This document shows, one piece after another, positions 26,803 to 34,957 of a stretch of 64,000 nt of DNA. A program made the position numbers and the translations under genes. This DNA comes from Streptacidiphilus sp041262525 (GTDB lineage Bacteria > Actinomycetota > Actinomycetes > Streptomycetales > Streptomycetaceae), in NCBI RefSeq assembly GCF_041262525.1, contig NZ_JBGCCK010000016.1, forward strand, positions 62,001 to 126,000, in the 5' to 3' direction. Each line of letters begins with the position of its first letter. The first letter of the stretch is position 1. The notes beneath the pieces are model-generated. The model was not told the origin of the DNA. It worked only from the letters and a program-made list of their open reading frames with translations, and made no database searches.

Positions 26803-27261
26803 TCAGGAACTGCCCAGCAGGTCGGCCAGGGCCGCGTCCACGTCGAGCACGGAGGCCTCCGTGCCGGGCGGGACCAGTCGCAGCGTCCGCTCCAGCCAGG
26901 AGGCGACCGGCGCGGCCGGGGCCTCCAGCAGCGCGTCCCCCGCGGGCGAGCTCAGCGCGAGGCAGAGCAGGGCGCGTCCGCCGACGCGGGTCGGCCAGAT
27001 CCGGACGTCCCCGTTGCCGCAGGCGCGGAAGACGCCCTCGACCAGCAGCTCGCGGGAGAAGACCCAGGTCACCGGGGAGTCCTGCCCCAGGTGGAAGGTG
27101 ACGTGGACGGCGTAGGGGTCGTCCGCGCAGTACATCAGCAGGGCCGGTACCGGCACGCCTCGCTCGGGCGAGAGCACCAGCTGCACCGTCAGCTCCTGCT
27201 GAACGCACGCGTGGGCGGTCGGCTCGTCGTGGTGCTCGTTGCGGTGGTCTGCGGCGGCCAT
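26803..27261 (-). CDS. SsgA-family sporulation/cell-division protein (SsgG-like position)
   Basis: 152 aa from ATG with AAGGGGAG upstream. The family core is clear: VPVPALLMYCADDPYAVHVTFHLGQ, VTWVFSRELLVEG, GDVRIWP and CLALSSPAGDALLEAP. Compared with the other copy in this window it is closer to the classical SsgA/B pattern. Its neighbours (RDD proteins, FAD oxidase, hppD) recall the S. coelicolor ssgG locus from memory, so an SsgG role in septum localisation is a fair guess but unproven. Confidence 0.85.
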   Translation of the reverse strand: MAAADHRNEHHDEPTAHACVQQELTVQLVLSPERGVPVPALLMYCADDPYAVHVTFHLGQDSPVTWVFSRELLVEGVFRACGNGDVRIWPTRVGGRALLCLALSSPAGDALLEAPAAPVASWLERTLRLVPPGTEASVLDVDAALADLLGSS

Positions 27262-27488
27262 GGTCGGCACTCCCCTTCTCGTTCTCTGCTCGCGGTGCGG
27301 GCGTTTCACAGGGAGAGAGCGCGGTCGGTCCCGCCTCTTACAGTGGTTTGCGAGGTTTTTCGCGTGAGTTCCGGGGGTGCGGTACTACGCTTTGTGACGC
27401 GGTGAGGACGCGTCGTGTTCGGACGGCGCCCGGGCCTTGCCCGCCGCCGACCCCAGACACGAGCAGCGACGAAGCGGGAACGCACCCA

Positions 27489-29411
27489 ATGACCGTTCAG
27501 CCCCCCGCGGAGCGCCCCGCGCCCGGCTACTACCCAGACCCTTCGATCCCCGGCTTCGTCCGCTACTGGGACGGCCAGGTGTGGACGCCCGGCAGCGCGC
27601 GGCCCGCGCCGGTGGACGGCGCGCCGATGCCGCCGCCGCCGAGGTCGGGCTCGCGGGGCGGCGGCGTGCAGGTGGCTCCGCCGCCGCCTCCTTCCCGGCA
27701 CGGGGTGGAGGAAACGGGGCCGGTCTTCCTCGACGAGACGGGCGCGGCGGCGCTGGTCCTTCCGGAGCCGGTGGCGTCCATCGGCGACCAGCCGCAGGGC
27801 CCGCCGTCCGTCTGGGGCGCCTCGCCCGAGTCGCAGCGCGGCCTGCTGGAGACGGACGCCGTCCCGCGCTGGGTCTCCTGGGGAGTGCCCGAGCCCGCCG
27901 CGCGCGCGTCGGTCACCCCGGGCACGCCGGAGGCCGACGCCGACGAGGAGCTGGCCTCCGCCCTCCGGCTCGCCCTCACCCAGACCCGCCGCGCCCAGCT
28001 CCCACCCGCCTCCCACTACGAATCGCCGCTCCCTCCCGCCCCCACGCCACCCGCGTCCGGCCTCCCCACCACCCCGACCCCCGGCACCCCCCGCCACCCC
28101 GACCTCGCCTGGACGGCGGACACCCCGCTGGCGGCTGAGGGATGGGCTGACGGTGAGGTTCAGCCGTCATCGGGAGCCGGTCTGGCGGGCCCCGGTGCCG
28201 CCGGGCATCGCGCGGCTCCTGGAGTTGCCGAGGGCCTGCATGCCTCCGGCGCCCTGACGGGCGGTGCCGCGCCCGGCGGGCAGCGGTCGGCCGCGGGGTG
28301 GGCGGAGCACGGGTCCGGCCCCGCCGGGGCGGGTGTCGCGCCCGGCGCGGGGCGGGTGGCTGACGGATGGGTGGACGGCCAGGCCCCGCTGGTGGCGGAA
28401 GCCGACCCGGCCTGGCATCGCACGGGCTCGGGGGTTGCCCCAGGCGTGCCGGCCTTCGGCGCCGCCGGGTCGGGCAGTGAAGTTGGCGCGGCGGGGCCCG
28501 GTGCCTCGTATCGTGCCCCCGCGTCCGCGGCCGGCGCGGGGCGGGCGGCTGTCGGGTGGGCGGACGGTGCTGCGCAGGGGGCACCGGGAGCCGGTCTGGC
28601 TGGCCCTGGTGCCGCCGGGCATCGCGCGGGTCCTGGAGTTGCCGAGGGCCTGCACGCCTCCGGCGCGGGCGGTGCTGCTGCGCCCAGCGAGCGGCGGACG
28701 GCCGCTGGGTGGGCGGACGGTGAAGCCCGGTCGGCGCCTGGGGTCGGTGTCGCCCCTGGCACCTCCGCTCCCCGCCCGGGTTGGGCAGAGGACAGGGCTC
28801 CGTCGCTGAACGGCGCGCCTCCGGCGGGCGGCGCCGCGACGCAGAGCGAGAGGGAGCCCGGCGGCTCGTCGCGATCGTCCGCAGGGGTCGGCGCCCGCGG
28901 CGGCGCGGGGCCGCGGCGGCAGCGGGCCGTGAGGCCCGCGCTGCTCGGGCCGCGGATCGGGGCGAGGCTCATCGACACGCTGGTGGCGTACGCGCTCGTC
29001 GGCGTGCTCGGCGTCGTGCTCGTACAGCGGGTCGTCGCCCATCTGCAGGCGCGGATCGACCTGGCCCGCGCCAGCGGCGTCCCGCAGACGGTCTGGCTCG
29101 TCGACGGAACCGTGCTCGCGGACGCCGGCATCCTGCTCGGCGCGCTGCTCGCCGTCGGCGTGCTCTACGAGGCGATCCCCACCGCCGTCTGGGGCCGGAC
29201 GCTGGGCAAGGCGAGCTTCGGGCTCACCGTGCTCGACGCCCGGACGAAGGCCCGCCCGTCCCTCGGCAGCGCCCTCCTCCGCACCGCTCTGTGCCAGACC
29301 TTCGTCTTCCTCCTCGTCGGCGTTCTGGAGCTGGTCCCCTGCGCCGCCGACCGGCGTCTGCGTCAGAGCTGGCACGACAAGCTGTCCCGCACCTTCGTGG
29401 CCAAGCGCTGA
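27489..29411 (+). CDS. RDD-family membrane protein with DUF2510 and a long repeat-rich middle
   Basis: 640 aa from ATG after CGGGA. Residues 5-30 (GYYPDPSIPGFVRYWDGQVW) are a DUF2510 motif typical of actinobacterial membrane proteins. About 400 low-complexity Ala/Gly/Pro residues follow with repeated GAGLAGPGAAGHRA...PGVAEGLHASGA units. The C-terminal RDD domain (~480-640) has three helices, RIGARLIDTLVAYAL (R..D), GRTLGKASFGLTVLD and RRLRQSWHDKLSRTFV. It lies upstream of a second RDD gene. Confidence 0.82.
   Translation: MTVQPPAERPAPGYYPDPSIPGFVRYWDGQVWTPGSARPAPVDGAPMPPPPRSGSRGGGVQVAPPPPPSRHGVEETGPVFLDETGAAALVLPEPVASIGDQPQGPPSVWGASPESQRGLLETDAVPRWVSWGVPEPAARASVTPGTPEADADEELASALRLALTQTRRAQLPPASHYESPLPPAPTPPASGLPTTPTPGTPRHPDLAWTADTPLAAEGWADGEVQPSSGAGLAGPGAAGHRAAPGVAEGLHASGALTGGAAPGGQRSAAGWAEHGSGPAGAGVAPGAGRVADGWVDGQAPLVAEADPAWHRTGSGVAPGVPAFGAAGSGSEVGAAGPGASYRAPASAAGAGRAAVGWADGAAQGAPGAGLAGPGAAGHRAGPGVAEGLHASGAGGAAAPSERRTAAGWADGEARSAPGVGVAPGTSAPRPGWAEDRAPSLNGAPPAGGAATQSEREPGGSSRSSAGVGARGGAGPRRQRAVRPALLGPRIGARLIDTLVAYALVGVLGVVLVQRVVAHLQARIDLARASGVPQTVWLVDGTVLADAGILLGALLAVGVLYEAIPTAVWGRTLGKASFGLTVLDARTKARPSLGSALLRTALCQTFVFLLVGVLELVPCAADRRLRQSWHDKLSRTFVAKR
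28171..28667 (+). repeat. Direct repeat pair of ~80 bp inside the RDD gene
   Basis: Copies at about 28171-28252 and 28585-28667, 414 bp apart and nearly identical, encode the GLAGPGAAGHRAxPGVAEGLHASGA unit. Confidence 0.75.
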
Positions 29412-29492
29412 CGCGAGCGGGCGGCCAGTCAATCATCAGGAAACGCCCCAAGATCCGACAAACCGTGCAATCGGAATGCTTGACTCCTGTCT

Positions 29493-30122
29493 ATGACGAC
29501 ACCTGAGCCCGCGGGCGAGCCGACGCCGCCCTCCTTCGACAAGGACCGGCCGAGCTCGGGCGGTTCACCGTACGGAGGCTCCCCGTACGACAGTCCGCCG
29601 GCGGACCCCTACGCCAACCCGTATGCCGCGCAGGGCGGGGGAGGCGGCCAGCCCTACTACAGCGCTCCCGGCCCGACGGACACGGCCCTCGGCATGCCGC
29701 CGCTCGCCGCCTTGGGCAAGCGGCTCCTCGCGCGGATCATCGACTACCTGATCCTGCTGATCGTCGCCGTCCCGCTGTCGATCATCGCGGCCGTGGCCAA
29801 CAGCCACGACCGCCAGGGCCTGAGCGTGATGGCCCAGGTGGTGTCGCTGTTCGCGGCCTTCCTCTACGAGGGCCTGATGCTGACGCGTGCCGGTGGACAG
29901 ACCGTCGGCAAGAAGGTCATGAAGATCCGTGTCGCGAACCTCGCCGACGGCTCCGCGCCGACCGAGAAGAGCGGGTGGACGCGGGCGGCGGTGTGGGACC
30001 TGCCCGCCATCCTCTGCTGTGGCTGGCAGATCGTGGACGCCCTCTGGTGCACCTGGGACCAGCCGTACCGGCAGTGCCTGCACGACAAGGCCGCCAAGAC
30101 TGTCGTCGTCGACGCGATCTGA
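29493..30122 (+). CDS. RDD-family membrane protein
   Basis: 209 aa. A Gly/Pro/Tyr-rich N-terminal 70 residues (SPYGGSPYDSPPADPYANPYAAQ) precedes an RDD domain: LGKRLLARIIDYLILLIV (R..D), LYEGLMLTRAGGQTVGKKVMKIRV and QCLHDKAAKTVVVD. Two or three TM helices. Members may act as small transport or ion-antiport proteins; function here is unknown. It is tandem to the longer RDD gene. Confidence 0.82.
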   Translation: MTTPEPAGEPTPPSFDKDRPSSGGSPYGGSPYDSPPADPYANPYAAQGGGGGQPYYSAPGPTDTALGMPPLAALGKRLLARIIDYLILLIVAVPLSIIAAVANSHDRQGLSVMAQVVSLFAAFLYEGLMLTRAGGQTVGKKVMKIRVANLADGSAPTEKSGWTRAAVWDLPAILCCGWQIVDALWCTWDQPYRQCLHDKAAKTVVVDAI

Positions 30123-30153
30123 GCCGACGCCAGACCATCGGTACCCCACGGAC

Positions 30154-30189
30154 ACGGCGCGGCGCCCCGGGCAGGGGGCGCCGCGCCGT
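30154..30189. terminator. Convergent hairpin terminator
   Basis: ACGGCGCGGCGCCCC (30154-30168) pairs with GGGGCGCCGCGCCGT (30175-30189), 15 bp. It is located between the RDD gene and the convergent small membrane gene. Confidence 0.8.
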
Positions 30190-30208
30190 CTGTTCGAGTT
30201 CGCTCGGG

Positions 30209-30463
30209 TCAGTGATTGACCCGCTCGCGTTCCGGGATGGACTCGACCGCAGGCGGGCTGCCCTGCGCGACGACGCGGGAGCCGGCCGGGACCCGCGTCC
30301 TTCCGCGCCGCGTCGCGGCGAAGGTGCCGAGGGTGAGGCCGACCAGGACGAGCAGGGTGATCGTGAGCACGCCCTGCGCGCCGGAGAGGGCCAGCAGGGC
30401 GACCGTCGGGCCGACCACGGCGAGCGTGCCGAGGCCCAGCTGAGAGGGGGTCAGTCGTGGCAT
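30209..30463 (-). CDS. Small membrane protein, unknown function
   Basis: 84 aa from ATG with AAGGACGGA upstream; a longer start at 30511 is less likely. Two hydrophobic helices (LGTLAVVGPTVALLALSG and LTITLLVLVGLTLGTFAA) are followed by a basic, Pro-containing tail. I do not recognise the family. In the upstream region, near 30585, lies AGGCTAACCT, which resembles half of an actinobacterial iron-regulator (DmdR/IdeR) box. Confidence 0.65.
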   Translation of the reverse strand: MPRLTPSQLGLGTLAVVGPTVALLALSGAQGVLTITLLVLVGLTLGTFAATRRGRTRVPAGSRVVAQGSPPAVESIPERERVNH

Positions 30464-30672
30464 GGCTGTTCCGTCCTTCGCTTCGGGACTGCGGGCCACG
30501 CCACGGAACAATCGGGGCCCGCCGGGGGAGGGTCGAGCGGGGACAAAGCTGTTCGTACGGCAGATACCCCGTGCATGTGCCGGTCAGCCCAGGCTAACCT
30601 CAGCACCCGGAGCACAGGGGGGCGCACGGGATCACGAGACCTCGTTCGGACCCGCGTCGAAATCCTCTCCGA

Positions 30673-31266
30673 TCAGCCCGCCAGAACCACTGGAGTCCCG
30701 GTCAAGGCCACCCCGGCCTCCCGCAGTTGGATCAACGCGGTCTCCGTCGTGGTCTTCGCCACACCTGCCGTCAGATCCAGCAGCACGCGGGTGGTGAACC
30801 CCTCGCGCGCCGCGTCCAGCGCGGTCGCCTTCACGCAGTGGTCGGTCGCGATGCCCACGACGTCGACCTCGGACACGGCGTGGGCCCGCAGCCAGTCGCC
30901 CAGCCCGACGCCGTTCTCGTTGACGCCCTCGAAGCCGCTGTACGCCGCCGCTCGCGCGCCCTTGTCGAAGACGGCCTCGACCGCGCCCGAGGTGACGGAC
31001 GGAGCGAAGTTCGGATGGAAGCCGACGCCCTCGGTGCCGGCGACGCAGTGCACCGGCCAGCTGTCGCGGAAGTCCGGATGGGCGGAGAAGTGCGGACCGG
31101 GGTCGATGTGGTGGTCGCGGGTGGCGATCACGTGGTCGTAGCCGGACGTGCTCTCGGCCACGAGATCGGTGATCGCGGCAGCCACCTCCGCGCCCCCGGC
31201 GACGGGCAGGCTGCCGCCCTCGCAGAAGTCGTTCTGCACGTCCACGATGATCAGTGCGCGGTGCAT
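30673..31266 (-). CDS. pncA: Nicotinamidase
   Basis: 198 aa from ATG with GAGGAGAG upstream. Cysteine-hydrolase fold with the catalytic triad Asp9 (IIVDVQNDF), the Lys in FDKGA and the Cys in ATDHCVKAT; metal ligands in TRDHHIDPGPHFSAHP. It converts nicotinamide to nicotinate in NAD salvage. It lies downstream of pncB on the same strand with a 127 bp gap, so they are likely co-regulated. Confidence 0.95.
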   Translation of the reverse strand: MHRALIIVDVQNDFCEGGSLPVAGGAEVAAAITDLVAESTSGYDHVIATRDHHIDPGPHFSAHPDFRDSWPVHCVAGTEGVGFHPNFAPSVTSGAVEAVFDKGARAAAYSGFEGVNENGVGLGDWLRAHAVSEVDVVGIATDHCVKATALDAAREGFTTRVLLDLTAGVAKTTTETALIQLREAGVALTGTPVVLAG

Positions 31267-31393
31267 GGCGGTGACTCTCCTCGACGCGATGTCTTCACGG
31301 TGTCGCAGTCTGTTGCAAGCAGCGTAGGGAGGGGCGGGGTGTTGCGCGAGAGGTAGCGAGTACCGCTTGACACGCGCCGCGACCGCCCCCCGC

Positions 31394-32707
31394 TCAGCCC
31401 TCCAGGTACTCGGTCGGGATGACCGGGTCGCCCTTCGACAACTGTGTTGCCGACAGTGGAAGTTGGCCGCGTGAGCGGAGATGCCTGACGCGTGCCTCGG
31501 CCAGCGGCTCGCGACCGACGATCTCGCCCTCCCTGACCAGCTCCCGATGGAGCAGGCTCTCCCGCAGGGTGCCGGGCACCTCACCGGTGCCGACGACCTC
31601 GGCCTCCGCCACTGCCTCCGCGTCCAGCCGCCGCGCGGCCCACTTGCGGCCGCCCCGGCTCGCCTTCGCGCCGGCCGAGCGCTTGGCGACCGGCACCAGC
31701 GGCGAGTCCGGGTCGGTGGACGTGCCGCGCGCGACCAGCTTGTAGACCATCGAGCAGGTCGGCTGCCCGCTGCCCGTGACCAGCGAGGTGCCGACGCCGT
31801 AGGCGTCCACGGGGGCCGAGGCGAGCGCGGCGATGGCGTATTCGTCCAGGTCGCTGGTGACCACGATCCGGGTCTTGACCGCGCCCAGCTCGTCCAGCTG
31901 GCGTCGGACCCGGTGGGCCAGCATCAGCAGGTCGCCGGAGTCGATCCGGACCGCGCCCAGGTCGGGGCCGGCCACCTCGAGCGCGGTGCGGACGGCCTCG
32001 CCCACGTCGTAGGTGTCGATCAGGAGGGTGGTGCCACGGCCCATCGACTCGATCTGCGCGGTGAAGGCGTCCCGCTCGGTGTCGTGCAGCAGGGTGAACG
32101 CGTGGGCGGCGGTGCCGCTGGTCGGGATCCCGTACTGGAAGCCGGCCTGCAGGTCGGAGGTGCTGCCGAAGCCCGCGACGTACGCGGCGCGCGCGGCGGA
32201 GACGGCGGCGGCCTCATGGGTGCGCCGGGCGCCCATCTCGATCATCGGCCGGTCCCCGGCGGACGCGGACATCCGGGAGGCGGCCGCGGCGATGGCCGAG
32301 TCGTGGTTGAGGATCGACAGGATCGTCGTCTCCAGGATCACCGCCTCGGCGAAGCTGCCCTCGACCACGAGCAGCGGCGAGCCGGGGAAGTAGCACTCGC
32401 CCTCGCCGTAGCCGCGGATGTTGCCCGTGAAGCGGTAGTCCGCGAGCCAGCGCAGCGTGTCCTCGTCGACGACGCGCTGGTCGGCCAGCCAGTCCAGCTG
32501 GGGCGTGGTGAAGCGGAAGTTCTCGACCGCGTCCAGTACCCGGCCGGTCCCGGCGGTCACGCCGTAGCGGCGACCCTCGGGCAGCCGACGGGTGAACACC
32601 TCGAAAACCGAGTGCCGATGCGCCGCGCCGCTGCGCAGTGCGGCCTGGAGCATGGTGAGCTCGTAGCGGTCGGTCAGCAGGGCGGTCGACGCCGGTGCAG
32701 CATCCAT
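31394..32707 (-). CDS. pncB: Nicotinate phosphoribosyltransferase
   Basis: 437 aa from the leaderless ATG (TACGAT box). TDRYELTMLQAAL at the N-terminus, EVFTRRLPEGRRYGVTAG, GARRTHEAA with the active-site His region, and VRIDSGDLLMLA are hallmark motifs. It makes nicotinate mononucleotide in the NAD salvage pathway with pncA. It starts divergently from clpS. Confidence 0.95.
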   Translation of the reverse strand: MDAAPASTALLTDRYELTMLQAALRSGAAHRHSVFEVFTRRLPEGRRYGVTAGTGRVLDAVENFRFTTPQLDWLADQRVVDEDTLRWLADYRFTGNIRGYGEGECYFPGSPLLVVEGSFAEAVILETTILSILNHDSAIAAAASRMSASAGDRPMIEMGARRTHEAAAVSAARAAYVAGFGSTSDLQAGFQYGIPTSGTAAHAFTLLHDTERDAFTAQIESMGRGTTLLIDTYDVGEAVRTALEVAGPDLGAVRIDSGDLLMLAHRVRRQLDELGAVKTRIVVTSDLDEYAIAALASAPVDAYGVGTSLVTGSGQPTCSMVYKLVARGTSTDPDSPLVPVAKRSAGAKASRGGRKWAARRLDAEAVAEAEVVGTGEVPGTLRESLLHRELVREGEIVGREPLAEARVRHLRSRGQLPLSATQLSKGDPVIPTEYLEG

Positions 32708-32714
32708 GCACATC

Positions 32715-32720
32715 ATCGTA
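32715..32720 (-). promoter_or_regulatory. -10 box of a leaderless promoter (pncB)
   Basis: TACGAT on the minus strand ends 7 bases before the ATG at 32707. Confidence 0.55.
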
Positions 32721-32847
32721 CCGCGAATACTCGTCACTTTGACGATTTCTCCCGACGATGATCACCCGGACGGCCCCCGGATCGCTTCACGATCGCCCGG
32801 ATGGCAGCATGGTGGGTGCATCAGCGGATCGAAGAGGAGTGCCAGCC

Positions 32848-33150
32848 GTGAGCGTCGCGCCGGTGGAGATCGAGCGCACGGAGTCGGAATCGGCGCCCTT
32901 CGAGGTGCCCGACCCCGACGTGCCGTGGGTGACGATCGTCCACAACGACCCTGTTAACTTGATGTCCTACGTCGTCTACGTCTTCCAGGCGTACTTCGGC
33001 TACCCCAAGGAGAAGGCCCGTCAGCTGATGCTCGACGTGCACCACAAGGGGCGTGCCACGGTCTCCAGCGGTACCCGCGAGGAGATGGAGCGGGACGTCC
33101 AGGCGATGCACGGTTACGGGCTGTGGGCCACGTTGCAGCACGACAAGTGA
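32848..33150 (+). CDS. clpS: ATP-dependent Clp protease adaptor ClpS
   Basis: 100 aa from GTG after GAGGAG. The conserved core WVTIVHNDPVNLMSYVVYVFQAYFG and VHHKGRATVSSGTREEMERDVQAMHGYGLWATLQHD is diagnostic. It delivers N-degron substrates to ClpA/ClpC for ClpP degradation. The following DUF2017 gene is a regular neighbour in streptomycetes. Confidence 0.96.
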   Translation: MSVAPVEIERTESESAPFEVPDPDVPWVTIVHNDPVNLMSYVVYVFQAYFGYPKEKARQLMLDVHHKGRATVSSGTREEMERDVQAMHGYGLWATLQHDK

Positions 33151-33160
33151 CGGGCGATCG

Positions 33161-33739
33161 ATGACCGGTCTGTTCAAGCGCGCCCACGGTGGCGGCGCGC
33201 AGCTCACCCTCGACCCGGTCGAGGCCTCCATTCTGCGCAGTCTGGTCGTGCAGATGCTGGAACTGATCGGCCCGGGACCGGCCGGCGACGAGTCCGCCGC
33301 GGACTACGATCCGCTGGCTGCGCTGTTCGCGGAGGGCCCGAGCGAGGCCCCCACCGACCCGGCTCTCGCGCGCCTCTTCCCCGACGCGTACGCCTCGGGC
33401 CCGGACGCGGACGAGCAGTCGGCGGAGTTCCGCCGCTTCACCGAGAACGACCTGCGCGCGCGCAAGCGCGACGACGCGCTCGCCCTGGTCCGCGCGCTGG
33501 ACGGCGCGGAGCTTGACCGGCGCGGGCGGCCGGTGATCAAGCTCGACGCGGCGGGCTGCGGGCGCGCGCTGGGCGCGCTGAACGACTTGCGCCTCACGCT
33601 GGGCAGCCGGCTGGAGGTGGACGAGGACGACGACTCGCTCTACTCCTTGCCGGACGAGGACGAGCGCAAGCCCTTGGTGATGGCGTACCTGTGGCTCGGA
33701 GGGCTCCAGGAATCGCTGCTCGACGTTTTGATGAGCTGA
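33161..33739 (+). CDS. DUF2017 protein
   Basis: 192 aa, 10 bp after clpS, so in one operon. The start MTGLFKRAHGGGAQLTLDPVEASILRSL and acidic middle with PDAYA and DLRARKRDDALALVRAL are those of DUF2017, a family usually found next to clpS in actinobacteria. The function is unknown; an accessory role in ClpS-linked proteolysis is only a guess from synteny. Confidence 0.85.
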   Translation: MTGLFKRAHGGGAQLTLDPVEASILRSLVVQMLELIGPGPAGDESAADYDPLAALFAEGPSEAPTDPALARLFPDAYASGPDADEQSAEFRRFTENDLRARKRDDALALVRALDGAELDRRGRPVIKLDAAGCGRALGALNDLRLTLGSRLEVDEDDDSLYSLPDEDERKPLVMAYLWLGGLQESLLDVLMS

Positions 33740-33748
33740 CTGGGGTTC

Positions 33749-33875
33749 GTTGCACTATCTGGGGGCGCGAGGAACTGCGCGACAAGCCACCCACGTAGCT
33801 GCTGATCCGAACGCGCAGGTCCATCCGCACCGGGTGGTTGCTCGCGCAGTTCCCCGCGCCCCTGGAGAGTGCAAC
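33749..33875. repeat. Long inverted repeat, streptomycete-type interspersed palindrome, copy 2
   Basis: Left arm GTTGCAC...GGGGGCGCGAGGAACTGCGCGACAAGCCACCC and right arm GGGTGGTTGCTCGCGCAGTTCC...GCGCCCCTGGAGAGTGCAAC. The right end stops immediately upstream of the mec promoter. Confidence 0.8.
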
Positions 33876-33887
33876 TTCTCGGCTGCC

Positions 33888-33893
33888 TATTCT
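33888..33893 (+). promoter_or_regulatory. -10 box of a leaderless promoter (mec)
   Basis: TATTCT ends 7 bases upstream of ATG 33901 and follows the palindromic repeat directly. Confidence 0.55.
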
Positions 33894-33900
33894 TAAGGCC

Positions 33901-34329
33901 ATGCTGACCATCACCCGCGAACTGCATGACGCGATCGTCGCCCACGCCCGGGCCGATCACCCCGATGAGGCCTGTGGCGTGATCGCCGGGCCGGCAGGCA
34001 GCGGGCGGCCGGAGCGATTCATCCCCATGCTCAACGCCGCGCGCTCGCCCACCTTCTACGAGTTCGACTCGGGTGACCTGCTCAAGCTCTACCGGGAGAT
34101 GGACGATCGCGACGAGGAGCCCGTCGTGATCTACCACTCGCACACGGCCACCGAGGCGTACCCCTCGCGGACCGACGTCTCCTACGCGTCCGAGCCGAAC
34201 GCCCACTACGTACTCGTCTCCACCGCCGACTGCGGCAACGACGAGGGTCCGTTCCAGTTCCGTTCGTTCCGCATTGTGGACGGCGTGATCACAGAGGAAG
34301 ACGTCGAGGTCGTCGACGCCGCCGCGTGA
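33901..34329 (+). CDS. mec: JAMM/M67-family metallopeptidase (Mec+-like)
   Basis: 142 aa. The JAMM motif is complete: the Glu in HPDEACGV, YHSHTATEAYPSRTD with HxH and the Ser/Asp ligand. In Mycobacterium this enzyme (Mec+) releases cysteine from CysO-cysteine. It lies just before a cysteine leader peptide, cysO and cysM, so the same pathway is likely here. It could also trim the C-terminus of the CysO-like protein. Confidence 0.88.
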   Translation: MLTITRELHDAIVAHARADHPDEACGVIAGPAGSGRPERFIPMLNAARSPTFYEFDSGDLLKLYREMDDRDEEPVVIYHSHTATEAYPSRTDVSYASEPNAHYVLVSTADCGNDEGPFQFRSFRIVDGVITEEDVEVVDAAA

Positions 34330-34337
34330 GGCCGACG

Positions 34338-34374
34338 GAGGGGCCCGGCGCGGCGCGTCGGGCCCCTCGCGTTT
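34338..34374 (+). terminator. Intrinsic terminator after mec
   Basis: GAGGGGCCCG (34338-34347) pairs with CGGGCCCCTC (34359-34368), followed by GCGTTTT. Confidence 0.75.
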
Positions 34375-34451
34375 TCGGTATGCGAGACGAAAACGTCCGT
34401 CCAGTGGGACAGGGATCCCCTTTCGGGGGCGGGAATCTATACGATGACCCC

Positions 34452-34556
34452 ATGCGTTCCGTCGACATGAGCACTCACGCGCCCGGCATCCGCCTCGTGG
34501 CGCGGCTGCACGTCGACCTGTGCCGCCTTGCCAGCGCCATCTGTCGCGCCGTCTGA
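34452..34556 (+). CDS. Putative cysteine-responsive leader peptide
   Basis: 34-aa frame MRSVDMSTHAPGIRLVARLH then VDLCRLASAICRAV. The core RLHVDLCRLASAICR matches a recognised actinobacterial leader-peptide family upstream of sulfur-metabolism genes; two Cys codons (residues 24 and 31) would be read slowly when cysteine is low. It precedes cysO by 121 bp, where downstream RNA structure could act as attenuator. Confidence 0.8.
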   Translation: MRSVDMSTHAPGIRLVARLHVDLCRLASAICRAV

Positions 34557-34677
34557 GCCTGCCGCAGCCGCCACCCTCCGTAACGCGCCGCAACACAATC
34601 CCGCCGCGCGCCCCGCGCCGCGCGACGCCTCCTGCCTGCTTTCGTCTTCTCCCACGAGCCCACCCTGGAGTGCAGCC

Positions 34678-34956
34678 ATGGCCATCGAGGTCCGCATCCC
34701 GACCATCCTCCGCACCTACACCGACGGCGCCAAGGCCGTCGAGGGCAGCGGCGACACCCTGGACGCCCTCTTCAGCGACCTCGACGCCCGCCACCCCGGC
34801 CTGCGCGAGCGCCTCGTCGACGCCGGCGAGCTGCGCCGCTTCGTCAACGTCTACCTGAACGACGAGGACGTCCGCTTCCTGGCCGGCATCAACACCGCCC
34901 TCGCCGCGGGCGACAACGTGACGATCCTGCCCGCCGTCGCGGGCGGCGCGCGCTGA
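34678..34956 (+). CDS. cysO: MoaD/ThiS-family sulfur carrier protein (CysO-like)
   Basis: 92 aa, ATG 9 bases after a weak GGAG. A ubiquitin-like fold: EVRIPTILRTYTDGAK, LRRFVNVYLNDEDVR and the ending NVTILPAVAGGAR. Sulfur carriers must end in Gly-Gly to be thiocarboxylated; here GG is followed by AR, so these residues probably need removal, perhaps by the Mec+-like peptidase upstream. It is 1 bp from cysM. Confidence 0.9.
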   Translation: MAIEVRIPTILRTYTDGAKAVEGSGDTLDALFSDLDARHPGLRERLVDAGELRRFVNVYLNDEDVRFLAGINTALAAGDNVTILPAVAGGAR

Positions 34957-34957
34957 G

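Noticed and set aside
26425..27405. Plus-strand frame over the GT87 3' end and SsgA-like gene
   Set aside because: It overlaps both real genes and its composition is not protein-like.
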